Source: Solirubrobacteraceae bacterium
Lineage (GTDB): Bacteria > Actinomycetota > Thermoleophilia > Solirubrobacterales > Solirubrobacteraceae
Length of the DNA stretch: 53,851 bases
Assembly (NCBI GenBank): GCA_016463765.1
Contig: JAEMQS010000027.1
Span: 1 to 53,851 of the forward strand
Direction of reading: 5' to 3'
The position numbers and the translations under genes were made by a program. The notes beneath the pieces are model-generated. The model searched no databases, was not told the DNA's origin, and saw only the letters and a program-made list of their open reading frames with translations. This document shows positions 33,014 to 42,262 of the stretch, piece by piece (position 1 is the stretch's first letter; every line of letters starts with the position of its first letter).

Positions 33014-36000
33014 GTGTCAGTACGTCCTCCAACCGCGCAGTACTTCAAGCAGATCCGGCCGTGGGAAGGTCGGCAGACCCGCGCGTTCGAGGAGTTGTGT
33101 TTCCAGCTGCGACCCCGTGAGCCCACCGAGGTCGAGCTCCGCAAGACCAGTGATCCCGACGGTGGCCTCGAGTGGTACTGGATCTACCCCGACGGCAGCG
33201 AGATCGGCTGGCAGTGCAAGTTCAGCGACAACGAGCGCTCGCTCTTAAGCATGATGGATGCGAGCTTCGAGTCTGTCCGAAAGCGGAGAAGCCGTGCTCG
33301 CCAGCTGACCTTTTGCATCCCGGTGGACCTGAGTGACGACCCGGATGGGGCCCGCGGAGAGTTCGGCTGGCAGCGCTTCGACAAGCTCCGAGAGAAGTGG
33401 AAGCAGAAGGCCCCGGGCATCGAGGTAAAGCTGTTCCTTGGCGGCCAGATCCTCGAGCAGCTCGCCCTCAGCGAACACCGCGGGCGCGAGTGGTTTTGGT
33501 TCTCGCAGACACCAGTGCTCGATCCCGAGTGGTGTCGCGTCCAGCGCGAAGTAGCAATCGACAGCGTCGAGCCGCGATACCGCCCTGACATCAACGTTGA
33601 TCTGCCCATCTCGGAAGCCGTCGCAGCCATTGCCCAACCGGTCGGCCTGCGTCATCACTTCGACACGCTCGTAGCGGCGGTTTCTAAGCGCGCCGCTCAA
33701 GCGCTTGAGAACAGGCCCACTGAGGGGCCGTTTGCTCAGCCGCTTGATGAGCTCGCAACAGCCGCACGAGCGCTCATCGACGAGGCCAGGAAGCCATGGC
33801 GACCTACGCAGACTCTCAGTACCGAGTTCGAGACTGCGCTCACTAAGCTGCGTGCGTCGACGGACCTTCTGCTGAACGTCGCCTACGACGAGATCGATCA
33901 GACGTCAACGTTACGCGCTCGTCCTGAGAACGATGAGGGATTGCGAGCGCGCGCAAACCGCGCCCTTGACTGTGAGCGCGAAGCCCGTCGGCTAGAAACA
34001 GCGGTGGCGGAGCTAACTGCTTGGGTCAGCGGCACCGCCCGCGCCGCTGCTGAGTCAGGCTTTCTTCTGCTCGACGGCCAAGGCGGCTCGGGAAAGACGC
34101 ACTTATTCTGCGACGTGGCTGGGAACCTGATCGACGAAGGTCACCCCGTGCTCTTGCTGCTCGGACAGTGGTTCGGGGAGTCATCACCATGGAAGACGCT
34201 TGCCGAGCGCATCGGGGAGCCGGATCTCTCGATGGATGAGATTGTCGTCGCGCTTGAGGCCTCGGCCCAGGCAGCCGATCGCCGAATGGTCTTGATGATT
34301 GACGCGATCAACGACGCTGGCGATTTCCGGATCTGGCGAAACCACCTTCGAGAGCTACGGCGTCGGTTCGCGAACTCGGGTTGGGTTGGCGTCGTCCTCT
34401 CGTGTCGGAGCACGTACATCGAGGCCGTTGCTCCGACTGGAGGCTTCGGCACCGGGGTCGTCCGTGCGACACATCCAGGCTTCGCGGGTCGAGAGTTCGA
34501 AGCGATGGAGCGTGTGTGCCGTGCCTACGGCGTCGTGGAGCCGGCGGTCCCGCTGCTGCTCCCCGAGTTCTCCAACCCGTTGTTCTTGATCCTGTACTGC
34601 GACACCGTGGCCCGCGGTCGCGTACCGGAAGCCGGCACGGCGCATCTCTCCGCAATCTTTGCGGCCTTTGTCGACGGCCGGAAGGAGGAAATCACCACGG
34701 CGCTCGGCATCGATCCAACGCTTGACCCCGTTGGGCGCGCGATACAGGTACTGACCTCAGAGCTTGCGCGTCGGCATCGCGATCACTTGCCGTATGAAGA
34801 GGCCAACGCGTTGGTCGCCGCCATCGACACATCGGAAGGTCGATGGCCGGAGACACTCTTCGGGCGCATGCTGAGTGCCGGGTTGCTGTCGAAGGACCTT
34901 GCGTATTTCCGCGATGAGGGTCGCGAAGGAGAGGCAGTCCGATTTCCTTTCCAGCGATTCTCGGACCATCTGATTGTCGGCGGGCAGCTCGACATGTACC
35001 TGAATACGACGGCTCCGCACGAGTCGTTTGGCGCTGGAGCGTCGCTCCACGACCTGATCGCACACGCCCCGCTGGGTAGCGTCGACGCGCTTGCTATCCA
35101 ACTGCCTGAACGCTGCGGGGTTGAGCTGCCGGACATCGTCAACTCAGCAGGCGTCGCTCAGTGGCGAGGACAGTGGGCGCTCGGCGCGTTCTTGCGGAGC
35201 TTGCCGACTCGTGACCCTCATGCTGTTGATCCCGCCCGAGTCCTCCCACTCATCGACGGTGCGCTGGAGGCGGGATTGGCTGAGGAGGTCGCGAGTGCCT
35301 TGGTTGCTTGTGGACCGGTGCCGTCTCATCCGCTCAATGGCCATTGGCTCCATCAGGACTTGAGTCAGCAATCACTGGCCGAGCGCGACGCGAGGTGGAT
35401 GCAAACGACGTACTGGGCGTACGGCGAGGCACCTCATCCGCTCGACCGCCTAATCCGTTGGGCCGAGCGTGGTCCCTACCCTGAGCACGATCCGACGATC
35501 CTCGAACTTGCCGCGATCGTCATTACTTGGGCGCTCGCCTCACCGAATCGATTCGGGCGGGATGCTGCGACCAAAGCACTTGCGACGCTCCTCGTCGGCA
35601 ACGTCGCGGTAGCCCAGCGAGTCGTCGAGCGCTTCACGGCTGTCGACGACCCGTACGTCAGTGAGCGTCTCGCGGCGGCGGCTTACGGGGCGATCCTCCG
35701 GGACGCTCACGTCCCTGAACTGGTCGCTGTCGTGGAGCTCTTGCGTGCGCTCGTGGAAATGCTCAACGAGTCGCGTCCAAACATCCTCTTGCGCGACCAT
35801 GTGGCGGGCGTCGCTCGCTACGTTCGTGACCGAGTCAACGGTTCGGAAGCCGATGAGCTTGTCGCACGTGCACTGCCGCCATATGGCGCTGCCCCTCCGA
35901 CTGCGCTACGGACTATTGCCGCACTCGAAGAGGCGTATCCGTCGCGGCTCTCCGACGATCGGATCGGGTACGGCAGCATTCAGCACTCGTTGTTCACCGA

Positions 36001-37330
36001 CTTCGGTGACTTTCACAAGTACGTGATGCGTGGTCGTGTTCGTCACTTCCAGACGACTCAACTTGGCGCGGCTGAGGCAGTGGACGGAAGCCCTCACCAG
36101 CAGTGGGAACAGCACCTCTCTGAGGACTTCGCGGCGGCGTATATCTTCGAGCGCGTCGTTGAGCTCGGATGGACGCCGGAGCGCTTCGGTGATTTCGATG
36201 CGTCGGTAGGTCGTGCGGATCGGGGCCGCGACTCGCACAAGCCGGAGCGCTTCGGCAAGAAGTACCAATGGATCGGGCTCTTTGAGCTGCTCGCTCGGCT
36301 AGCCGACAACTTCGTATTCGCGGGTATGTGGGGCGAGGAGCCTCGCGCGTATCTCGGTGCGTGGCAGCTATCCATTCGGGACATCGATCCGAGCCTGCCA
36401 CCGGCACGGGCTCGCGTCGTTGCGGAGGAACGCACCCGTGATCCGGTCTTCGCACCAGAGGCTCCCGGCGGTTGGTGGGTCCCTTCGGGTCCAGAGTTCG
36501 GCCACGTGGTTGGTGACATGGGGGCTTGGGCACACCGCGCTGACGACCTGCCTGATGTTGAGAGCTTGTTCCGCCGGCATGACAGCGACGCGACTACCTG
36601 GGTCGTCTTGGACGGTCGCCTCGAATACGAAGAGCCGCGCGACCCGGTGGCGGACGGCGATCTGCCGCGGCGTGATCTCGGCTTCAGCTTCCACTCTGCC
36701 TTCGTGCGCCTGAGAGACGTCGATGTCCTTCGAAGGTGGTTCGACGCAAAGACCGACGTCATGCGATCGCTTCCCGGCTGGGACGCCCAGCCGTGGGGCG
36801 ACAGTTACTTGGGTGAGCTCTTCTGGGCTGCGGCAGCTCAGGAGCTCGACAGAGGGTGGGAGGTGGACGCGTTTCGACTGGACACAGAATTCCCTGATGA
36901 ATCGCTCGAGGTCACGCTGCCATGGCATTGGCCGACGGGTTTCGACTGCTCGATGGACGATCCATTGAACCTCACCGTCCCGAGTCCTCAGCTCGTTGCA
37001 CGCGCCGGCCTGCAACGTGTAGCTGACAGCCTTGCCTGGCGAGTTGGAGAGGACGTCACCGTCCGATTCGTCGAGACCGATGAGGGCTGGAACCGCGACT
37101 GGGCGTTACTTGCTCGCGAGGACTGGTTGATCGACTTCCTGGTGCGGGAAGACCTGGCCCTAGTGATTGGTTGCTACGGAGAGCGCCGCGTGCTTGCCGC
37201 CGACTCGTTCTCACGCGACATCTACGGCTGGGTTGATCTCGGCGCCGGTGCGCTCCAAGCCAATTCCGAGTGGAAGCTGCGTGGCTACGACGTGGTTTGG
37301 GACCGCCGTAGCGGGAAGGACCCTGACTGA
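33014..37330 (+). CDS. Avs-like STAND NTPase with N-terminal PD-(D/E)xK nuclease-like domain
   Basis: This 1438-residue protein has three parts. Residues about 10-180 look like an Mrr-type restriction endonuclease fold: FEEL at 25-28, then an acidic stretch DPDGGLE (47-53) and the GWQCKF strand (Q67-x-K69), giving a D/E...QxK active site. Residues about 340-620 are a P-loop NTPase of STAND/NACHT type: LLLDGQGGSGKTH with the Walker A near 354-361, MVLMIDAIND near 425-434 and VVLSCRSTY near 461. The remaining 800 residues are mostly helical with no named domain, as in sensor regions of antiviral STAND proteins. GTG 33014 is the only start after an in-frame stop. Avs-type phage sensing with DNA cleavage is inferred. 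Confidence 0.82.
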   Translation: MSVRPPTAQYFKQIRPWEGRQTRAFEELCFQLRPREPTEVELRKTSDPDGGLEWYWIYPDGSEIGWQCKFSDNERSLLSMMDASFESVRKRRSRARQLTFCIPVDLSDDPDGARGEFGWQRFDKLREKWKQKAPGIEVKLFLGGQILEQLALSEHRGREWFWFSQTPVLDPEWCRVQREVAIDSVEPRYRPDINVDLPISEAVAAIAQPVGLRHHFDTLVAAVSKRAAQALENRPTEGPFAQPLDELATAARALIDEARKPWRPTQTLSTEFETALTKLRASTDLLLNVAYDEIDQTSTLRARPENDEGLRARANRALDCEREARRLETAVAELTAWVSGTARAAAESGFLLLDGQGGSGKTHLFCDVAGNLIDEGHPVLLLLGQWFGESSPWKTLAERIGEPDLSMDEIVVALEASAQAADRRMVLMIDAINDAGDFRIWRNHLRELRRRFANSGWVGVVLSCRSTYIEAVAPTGGFGTGVVRATHPGFAGREFEAMERVCRAYGVVEPAVPLLLPEFSNPLFLILYCDTVARGRVPEAGTAHLSAIFAAFVDGRKEEITTALGIDPTLDPVGRAIQVLTSELARRHRDHLPYEEANALVAAIDTSEGRWPETLFGRMLSAGLLSKDLAYFRDEGREGEAVRFPFQRFSDHLIVGGQLDMYLNTTAPHESFGAGASLHDLIAHAPLGSVDALAIQLPERCGVELPDIVNSAGVAQWRGQWALGAFLRSLPTRDPHAVDPARVLPLIDGALEAGLAEEVASALVACGPVPSHPLNGHWLHQDLSQQSLAERDARWMQTTYWAYGEAPHPLDRLIRWAERGPYPEHDPTILELAAIVITWALASPNRFGRDAATKALATLLVGNVAVAQRVVERFTAVDDPYVSERLAAAAYGAILRDAHVPELVAVVELLRALVEMLNESRPNILLRDHVAGVARYVRDRVNGSEADELVARALPPYGAAPPTALRTIAALEEAYPSRLSDDRIGYGSIQHSLFTDFGDFHKYVMRGRVRHFQTTQLGAAEAVDGSPHQQWEQHLSEDFAAAYIFERVVELGWTPERFGDFDASVGRADRGRDSHKPERFGKKYQWIGLFELLARLADNFVFAGMWGEEPRAYLGAWQLSIRDIDPSLPPARARVVAEERTRDPVFAPEAPGGWWVPSGPEFGHVVGDMGAWAHRADDLPDVESLFRRHDSDATTWVVLDGRLEYEEPRDPVADGDLPRRDLGFSFHSAFVRLRDVDVLRRWFDAKTDVMRSLPGWDAQPWGDSYLGELFWAAAAQELDRGWEVDAFRLDTEFPDESLEVTLPWHWPTGFDCSMDDPLNLTVPSPQLVARAGLQRVADSLAWRVGEDVTVRFVETDEGWNRDWALLAREDWLIDFLVREDLALVIGCYGERRVLAADSFSRDIYGWVDLGAGALQANSEWKLRGYDVVWDRRSGKDPD

Positions 37331-37471
37331 GACCTGAGCAGTTGAAGTCTCCGATTCGGGTCGGTGTCGACCTGCGATGTGCTGCTCGGAAGCCAGCGGT
37401 TGGACGCCAGCTGATTCAACCGGACTCGGTGCGTCGCCTGAGACCTGAGTACGGTCACGACTCGACCCCTC

Positions 37472-39193
37472 ATGCTCCAGATCGTCACCAAGCAGTACTT
37501 CCGACCGGACGTGCCGTTGCACGAGACGCTTCACCGCCGAGTGCTGCACACCAACCGGCTGTTCCTGCGGACCGACGCGATCGAGCTGCCGCTCGGCCGC
37601 CTGCTGCCGTCGAACGGAACCGGCGCCGTTTCACACGTGACGGTGGAGATCACCGAGTTTCTGGAGGCCGAAGAGTTGGACGGTTCACGCTCGACGCTTG
37701 TGGCCACTGGAGGGGCAGAGCTGGTGTCGGATCTGGCAGACGTCTTGTCGTTCGGTCTCAACGCAACTTTCAGCGCCGACGCTGACCTGGTCGAGCGGCT
37801 GGTTCCCGCAGTCAGACAGCCTCCGCCGCGTAACTCTGCGGCCGGGCACTTCCGTGGGACTTTCGACGCTGGTGATCTTGTTACGGAGGAGGAACTCGAC
37901 GCGCTACGCGCCTTCATGACCACTCTGCTGGCCCTTCGCCGCCCCGAGTTTGAAGCCAGCATGCGAGCGATCCGTCGGATTGTGGCCGCGACCCGTCGTG
38001 CCGTTGCTGACCCGACCTCGGCGTACGTCGATCTCGTTGCCGCCCTCGAGTCACTCAGCGGATCCCGGGCCAAGCCCATGCCGTGGGAGGCACTGGACTC
38101 CAACAAGCGGGCCACTATCGACAACGCTATAGAGACGCTCGAACCAGGGCAGCGCGAAGCGGTGCGGAGAGCGGTCCTCGAAACCGAACGCGTCGGGCTG
38201 AAGCGGCGGTTCGTCGAGTTCGCCGTCTCCGGCGTCTCGGCCGACTACTTTCGCGATGAGGCAGACGGCGCGCTCCGGCCGCCGCGGGGCGCGGACTTCG
38301 AACGCGCCCTCAAACTTGCGTACGACATCCGGTCTCGGAGCGTCCACGCTCTGCGCGAGTTGCCCGCCGAGGCATGGGCCATCGGGGACCGCGCCGAGAC
38401 CATCGACTCTCCCGACGACGGGATAATGCTCACCCTTGAGGGGCTCCGTCGGCTGTGTGGTCATCTGGTTCGTGGCTACGTACGGCAAAGCCCAGCGGTC
38501 ATCGATCAGGGCTTCGAATGGCGGGCAAACCTGCCCGGAGTTATCCGCATGCGCGCAGCATCCAAGTACTGGATATGGCAGGCGGATGGCTTCGAGCACA
38601 GGTCCGTTCTTCGTTACTTCAACGGGCTGCTCGAGCACGTTGTCGACGTCTTCGCCGGCCGTGAGGAAGCGCTCACCGACATGCGCGAGGTGCTCACCAA
38701 GGTCGAGCAGCGAGTCGCCGGGACCCAACCGGGCCTGGAACGAACGGCGATGGTTGGTATGTACGTCCTTTGGCACCACCGCCTGGCCGACGACGATCGG
38801 CTGCCTGGCTCAGGCGCCTTCGTCAGCCAGTATGGAGACTGTCTACAAGAGCCGGGCATGATCGGGTTCGCGGTTGCAGTGGCTCTAGGTCCTCTGCCCG
38901 ACTGGACTACCGATCAGTGGCAGGCCTTGGCCGTCGAGCGACGCAGAGACAGAGAAAAGCGCCAGCATCTCGAGTTGCCTGCCTCTGTTGACGCGGCCCT
39001 GCAGGTGGTTGCGGCGAGTTGTCTCGCCGATGACGGCCGCATCGACGAGGCGGGCGTTCACGCCGCCTATGCGGTTGAGGAGTTACCTGGCTCGCGTGCC
39101 CTCGTCGACTGGGAGGCCGCGCTGGTGGCCGGCCGATCGGAGGAAATCGACATCGGATCCCTCGTCTACATGCTGCCGGCTGCGCCGTCATAG
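37472..39193 (+). CDS. Uncharacterised protein with HEPN-like R-x4-H motif
   Basis: This 573-residue protein belongs to no family I can name. The best clue is YDIRSRSVHAL: R287-x4-H292 at the end of a long helix, matching the active site of HEPN ribonuclease domains, especially the ApeA-like form YxxRSxxVHG. Residues 145-280 before it are helical, with several Arg- and Glu-rich stretches. The C-terminal third is also helical and TPR-like near DGRIDEAGVHAAYAVEE. No membrane segment is seen. It sits 141 bp after the STAND gene and 113 bp before the kinase ATG on the same strand. An RNA-cleaving toxin or effector role is inferred from the motif and neighbours. Confidence 0.6.
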   Translation: MLQIVTKQYFRPDVPLHETLHRRVLHTNRLFLRTDAIELPLGRLLPSNGTGAVSHVTVEITEFLEAEELDGSRSTLVATGGAELVSDLADVLSFGLNATFSADADLVERLVPAVRQPPPRNSAAGHFRGTFDAGDLVTEEELDALRAFMTTLLALRRPEFEASMRAIRRIVAATRRAVADPTSAYVDLVAALESLSGSRAKPMPWEALDSNKRATIDNAIETLEPGQREAVRRAVLETERVGLKRRFVEFAVSGVSADYFRDEADGALRPPRGADFERALKLAYDIRSRSVHALRELPAEAWAIGDRAETIDSPDDGIMLTLEGLRRLCGHLVRGYVRQSPAVIDQGFEWRANLPGVIRMRAASKYWIWQADGFEHRSVLRYFNGLLEHVVDVFAGREEALTDMREVLTKVEQRVAGTQPGLERTAMVGMYVLWHHRLADDDRLPGSGAFVSQYGDCLQEPGMIGFAVAVALGPLPDWTTDQWQALAVERRRDREKRQHLELPASVDAALQVVAASCLADDGRIDEAGVHAAYAVEELPGSRALVDWEAALVAGRSEEIDIGSLVYMLPAAPS

Positions 39194-39306
39194 CCGACCT
39201 GGCTCGGGCGAGGCGGTAACGGGCTGAACTACCAACCTCGAACCGACTTTTGACGGACCCCGGCTCACTGCTGGGCTCTTCTTTGCGCGCGAGTCAAACT
39301 GAGGTC

Positions 39307-40461
39307 ATGTCGCCAGGTTTGGATCTTCCCGCGTTGCGCACGTTTCGAGGATCGTCCGGACGGGTCTGGACGGTGGGCAACCCGCTCGGAGAAGGCGGGA
39401 CGGCTGCTGTGTACGAGGTCGTCGATCAAGGCATGGACGGGGCGGCGAAGGTGTTGCGCGATGGACGCTTTGCGATCGGCGAGCCCATGCGGGCCCGCTT
39501 CCGGCGCGAGATCGAGCACCTCGGCTCTCTTGAGCACCCGAACATCCTTCGCGTCCTCGACCACGCCGAGCACGAGGGCGACAGCATCTTGGTAATGGAG
39601 CGGTGCGCGACTTCTGTCGATCGCGTTGTCCGGGACGCTGAAACGCCAGTACGGCTGGATCGGGCGCTGGCTTGGCTGATCCAAGCTGCGACTGGCCTCG
39701 ACCACCTTGAACAAGTTGGCCTCGTTCATCGCGACATTTCGCTGAAGAACCTGCTGCTTCGGTCTGACGGAACATTGACTGTCGCCGACTTCGGCACGGT
39801 TCGCCATCTCGACGACGCGACTCTGACCGTGGGCGATCCGATGGGCTCACACTTGTTCGTCTCGCCCCAGCAGTATGCAGACGCTCACGTCGCCACACCG
39901 GCCGACGACGTGTACTCGCTGGGTCAGGTTGGCTATTACATCCTTACCGGGGCGGCGCCGCATGCTGCACCGCCTTCCGTGATGACCGTTCGGCGTGACG
40001 TTCCCGGTCCGCTCTCGCATCTCATCGACGGCATGCGGGCGCATTCCGCCACTGCGCGCCCGTCCATCGGTTCGGTGATGGTGGATCTTGTGCGCTTGGT
40101 TCCGTTGCTTGGCTTAGAGGATCTGGACCTGATTCTTGGGCCAGGCTCGGCCACGGAGGAGCAGCTCGAGCGAGTGGTTGAAGAGCGCGAGTTCGCCATC
40201 AGGGGAATCGATATCGAAGGCAACGCGCAGAACATCAACCCGACGTGGGTTGTTGCGCGGGAGGAACTCGAGAGAGCGCGTCTCGCCCATGCCATCGCCA
40301 TGGGAAAGCTGGATCAGGGATTGGTTGACGTGTACTGCGAGTACTGCGGAGTCCAAGGGACCTACCTGGCTCGCGAGCAACTCCCCGCGTGCAACGCCTG
40401 CGGACGAAACCAGCTCGAAGGGCTTGGCGAACGCGCGGGCCAAGGCTGGGTCAGGACGTAG
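39307..40461 (+). CDS. Eukaryotic-like Ser/Thr protein kinase with C-terminal zinc ribbon
   Basis: This 384-residue Hanks-type kinase has all core elements: glycine loop GEGGTAAVY (from residue 28), ATP-binding Lys K48 in GAAKVL, alpha-C Glu in FRREIEHL, catalytic HRD at 141-143 with a downstream Asn in KNLLL, and DFG at 161-163. The kinase domain ends near residue 270. It is followed by a helical linker and a four-Cys zinc ribbon (C344-x2-C347 and C362-x2-C365). There is no transmembrane segment, unlike typical PknB-type receptors. ATG 39307 has GAGG just upstream; TTG 39250 is an alternative. It may phosphorylate the HEPN or STAND partner; this is inference. Confidence 0.85.
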   Translation: MSPGLDLPALRTFRGSSGRVWTVGNPLGEGGTAAVYEVVDQGMDGAAKVLRDGRFAIGEPMRARFRREIEHLGSLEHPNILRVLDHAEHEGDSILVMERCATSVDRVVRDAETPVRLDRALAWLIQAATGLDHLEQVGLVHRDISLKNLLLRSDGTLTVADFGTVRHLDDATLTVGDPMGSHLFVSPQQYADAHVATPADDVYSLGQVGYYILTGAAPHAAPPSVMTVRRDVPGPLSHLIDGMRAHSATARPSIGSVMVDLVRLVPLLGLEDLDLILGPGSATEEQLERVVEEREFAIRGIDIEGNAQNINPTWVVAREELERARLAHAIAMGKLDQGLVDVYCEYCGVQGTYLAREQLPACNACGRNQLEGLGERAGQGWVRT

Positions 40462-40802
40462 CGGCTCCTCTCGATGCCCGGCGGTACTTGCCGGGTACAT
40501 CACGACCGAATGCGCCCCCTCTGGCACTCGAAGCGAACGCGGACAATCGCTCGATTACCACGTAAAATGAGGTCCGCGTGGCCACCTCGAGCAAACGCCA
40601 CTCGACTCCGGGCGGAATGGTAAGGAAGGGGGCGCCGGTTCGAGTCAGGCAGAGGGCTCTCGCGCTTCAGCACCTCCGAGGACCGGCCATCGAGCCGGTC
40701 TTCGTCGTCGCAGGGCTGGTGCGACGCGGCACGGAATATTCGGAGGACTCCCGGCGTCCCTTACCCCAGAAGGACAACATCCACGCACACTGGGAGATGC
40801 TC
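40462..40802. other. Intergenic stretch spanning the right end of the island
   Basis: These 341 bases hold the end of the island, the attR repeat and the upstream region of a small secreted-peptide gene. An open frame that runs through the att copy from 40578 is not convincing as a gene because part of it is tRNA-derived sequence. I see no other gene. No clear promoter stands out before 40803. Confidence 0.6.
40617..40658 (+). repeat. attR: degenerate copy of tRNA-Thr 3' end
   Basis: The 42 bases match 31423-31464 at 40 positions. One mismatch lies in the variable loop (T to G) and one in the 3' strand of the T-stem (C to A). The 5' half of the tRNA is absent, so it is not a functional tRNA. 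Confidence 0.85.
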
Positions 40803-41009
40803 ATGTCACACGCCACGCTCCGTCGCCGCACCGCTGCAGCGACCGCCACCGCCGCCCTCGCCGCGGTCGCATTCGCCGGACCGGCCTCCGCGGCGATCAG
40901 CAGCGCCCCGTCGCCCTACCTGCCCGGCCAGGGCTCGGCATCGAACGCCAACGCGCAGGGCATCATCATGAGCGACGGGCGCATCTGCAATCCGCGCTGG
41001 GGCTGCTGA
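40803..41009 (+). CDS. Small secreted peptide with two C-terminal cysteines
   Basis: This 68-residue protein starts at ATG 40803 behind GGGAG. A Sec signal peptide with Arg-rich n-region and Ala-rich core ends at AGPASA, leaving a mature peptide of about 37 residues. The mature part is rich in Ser, Pro, Ala and Asn and ends GRICNPRWGC, with two Cys separated by five residues at the very C-terminus. They could form a small disulfide loop or bind metal. It lies just right of the island boundary. No family is recognised and a role as signal or antimicrobial peptide cannot be claimed. Confidence 0.65.
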   Translation: MSHATLRRRTAAATATAALAAVAFAGPASAAISSAPSPYLPGQGSASNANAQGIIMSDGRICNPRWGC

Positions 41010-41050
41010 CGCTGTCATGGCCACACCCTCGTCGCGCTAGCGTTCCGCCC

Positions 41051-41497
41051 ATGACGACCAAGGCCGCCTTCACCGAGCAGGAATGGGATCTCGTCCGCGC
41101 CGCGCCCCCGGCCGCCGGGCTGCTCGTGATCACCGCGAGCAAGGGCGGGATGATGCGCGAGACCGTCGAGATGGCGAAGGTCTACGCGGAGGCCCGCCAG
41201 CAGCACGGCGAGAGTGAGTTCCTCGACGAGCTTGTCGCGAGCAAGCCGAAGGCAGAGCGCGCCAAGGTCAGTTCCCCGGAGGAGCTCAAGCAGCACACCC
41301 TCCAGCAGCTGCGTGAGGCGGTGGGACTCGTCAGCACGAAGGCGACACCGGCAGAGGTCGACGACTACCGGAAGTTCATCGTGACGCTGACCCAGCGTGT
41401 CGCCGCGCGTCACAGCGAGGACGGCGTCGACGTCAGCGACGCCGAGCAGCACGCCATCGAAGACGTGCGGGCCGCACTCGCCGGTCCAACTGCCTGA
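41051..41497 (+). CDS. Conserved actinobacterial protein of unknown function
   Basis: This 148-residue helical protein begins FTEQEWDLVRAAPPAAGLLVITASKGGMM. It has repeated Glu/Lys-rich amphipathic helices and no signal peptide or membrane helix, so it is cytosolic. The pattern of short helices with acidic residues recalls TerB-like tellurite-resistance proteins, but no diagnostic motif is seen and I would not assign it. It is followed 83 bp later by a TetR gene on the same strand, so the two could be expressed together. Similar proteins are frequent in high-GC Gram-positive bacteria (recognised by style only). Confidence 0.7.
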   Translation: MTTKAAFTEQEWDLVRAAPPAAGLLVITASKGGMMRETVEMAKVYAEARQQHGESEFLDELVASKPKAERAKVSSPEELKQHTLQQLREAVGLVSTKATPAEVDDYRKFIVTLTQRVAARHSEDGVDVSDAEQHAIEDVRAALAGPTA

Positions 41498-41580
41498 GCC
41501 TCCTACGGCTCATCGCCAACAAACGCCATTCGGGTTGATCGGCGTGCGCTGCGCGTTCAGCGGATACGATCGGCCCGGCC

Positions 41581-42234
41581 ATGAAGATCGGAAGCCGAAG
41601 TGCGCGGGGCAGTCGGTCTTTCGAGGCCATCGTCGACGCCGCCGAAAAAGCGTTCCTCGCCCACGGGTACGACGGAGCCAGGATCGAGGACATCGCGAAG
41701 GCCGCGCACGTCAGCGTCGGCACGGTCTACGTCCATTTCACGAATAAGGACGGTGTCTACGCCGCCGTACTCCTGCGGGGCCAGGACATCATGCTGACCG
41801 AGTACCTCTACCCCGCCCTCGACATGGATCTGCCGCCCTGGGAGCGCATCGAGCGGTGGTGCCGCGCATACATCCGGTTCTTCGAGGAGCACGAGCCGCG
41901 GGCGCGGATGATGGCGCTGCAGGCCTACGGCGAGCACACGTCCGCCGCGCCGGCGGCCATGCACGAGGCGCTGCGCGACAACATCGCCGGCCACCACGAC
42001 CGGTTCGTCGCGCTCTTCGTCGAGGCGTCTGAGGCCGGTCAGCTCAGCGGCGCCGACCCCGTCGCCGCCAGCCGCTTCGTGTGGAGCAGCGTGTATGGGA
42101 TCTGCCTGACGAACCTTCGCCACACGTTCCTGCAGCTCGACTACGACGGACTGCGCGGCGTCCTGGATGCCGGCATGCTGTTGGTGGGTGCCGGCGACCC
42201 GACCTCGAAGCGGTTTCGTCGCGAACCGGCGTGA
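41581..42234 (+). CDS. TetR-family transcriptional regulator
   Basis: This 217-residue TetR protein has the helix-turn-helix ARIEDIAKAAHVSVGTVYVHFTNKDGVY at about residues 35-60. The C-terminal domain is aromatic-rich (RWCRAYIRFFEEHEPRARMM), as often seen in regulators that bind hydrophobic ligands. Its ATG is at 41581. Neighbouring genes are an unknown protein upstream and a convergent DD-carboxypeptidase, so no target is evident. I see no strong palindrome in the 83-bp upstream gap. Confidence 0.9.
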   Translation: MKIGSRSARGSRSFEAIVDAAEKAFLAHGYDGARIEDIAKAAHVSVGTVYVHFTNKDGVYAAVLLRGQDIMLTEYLYPALDMDLPPWERIERWCRAYIRFFEEHEPRARMMALQAYGEHTSAAPAAMHEALRDNIAGHHDRFVALFVEASEAGQLSGADPVAASRFVWSSVYGICLTNLRHTFLQLDYDGLRGVLDAGMLLVGAGDPTSKRFRREPA

Positions 42235-42262
42235 CGGGTGCGCGACCGGTCCGGGCTCCGCG

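Noticed and set aside
40578..41009. Open frame starting before attR and running into the small secreted protein
   Set aside because: The first 75 codons are partly tRNA-derived sequence. The ATG at 40803 with a ribosome site and signal peptide explains the real gene.
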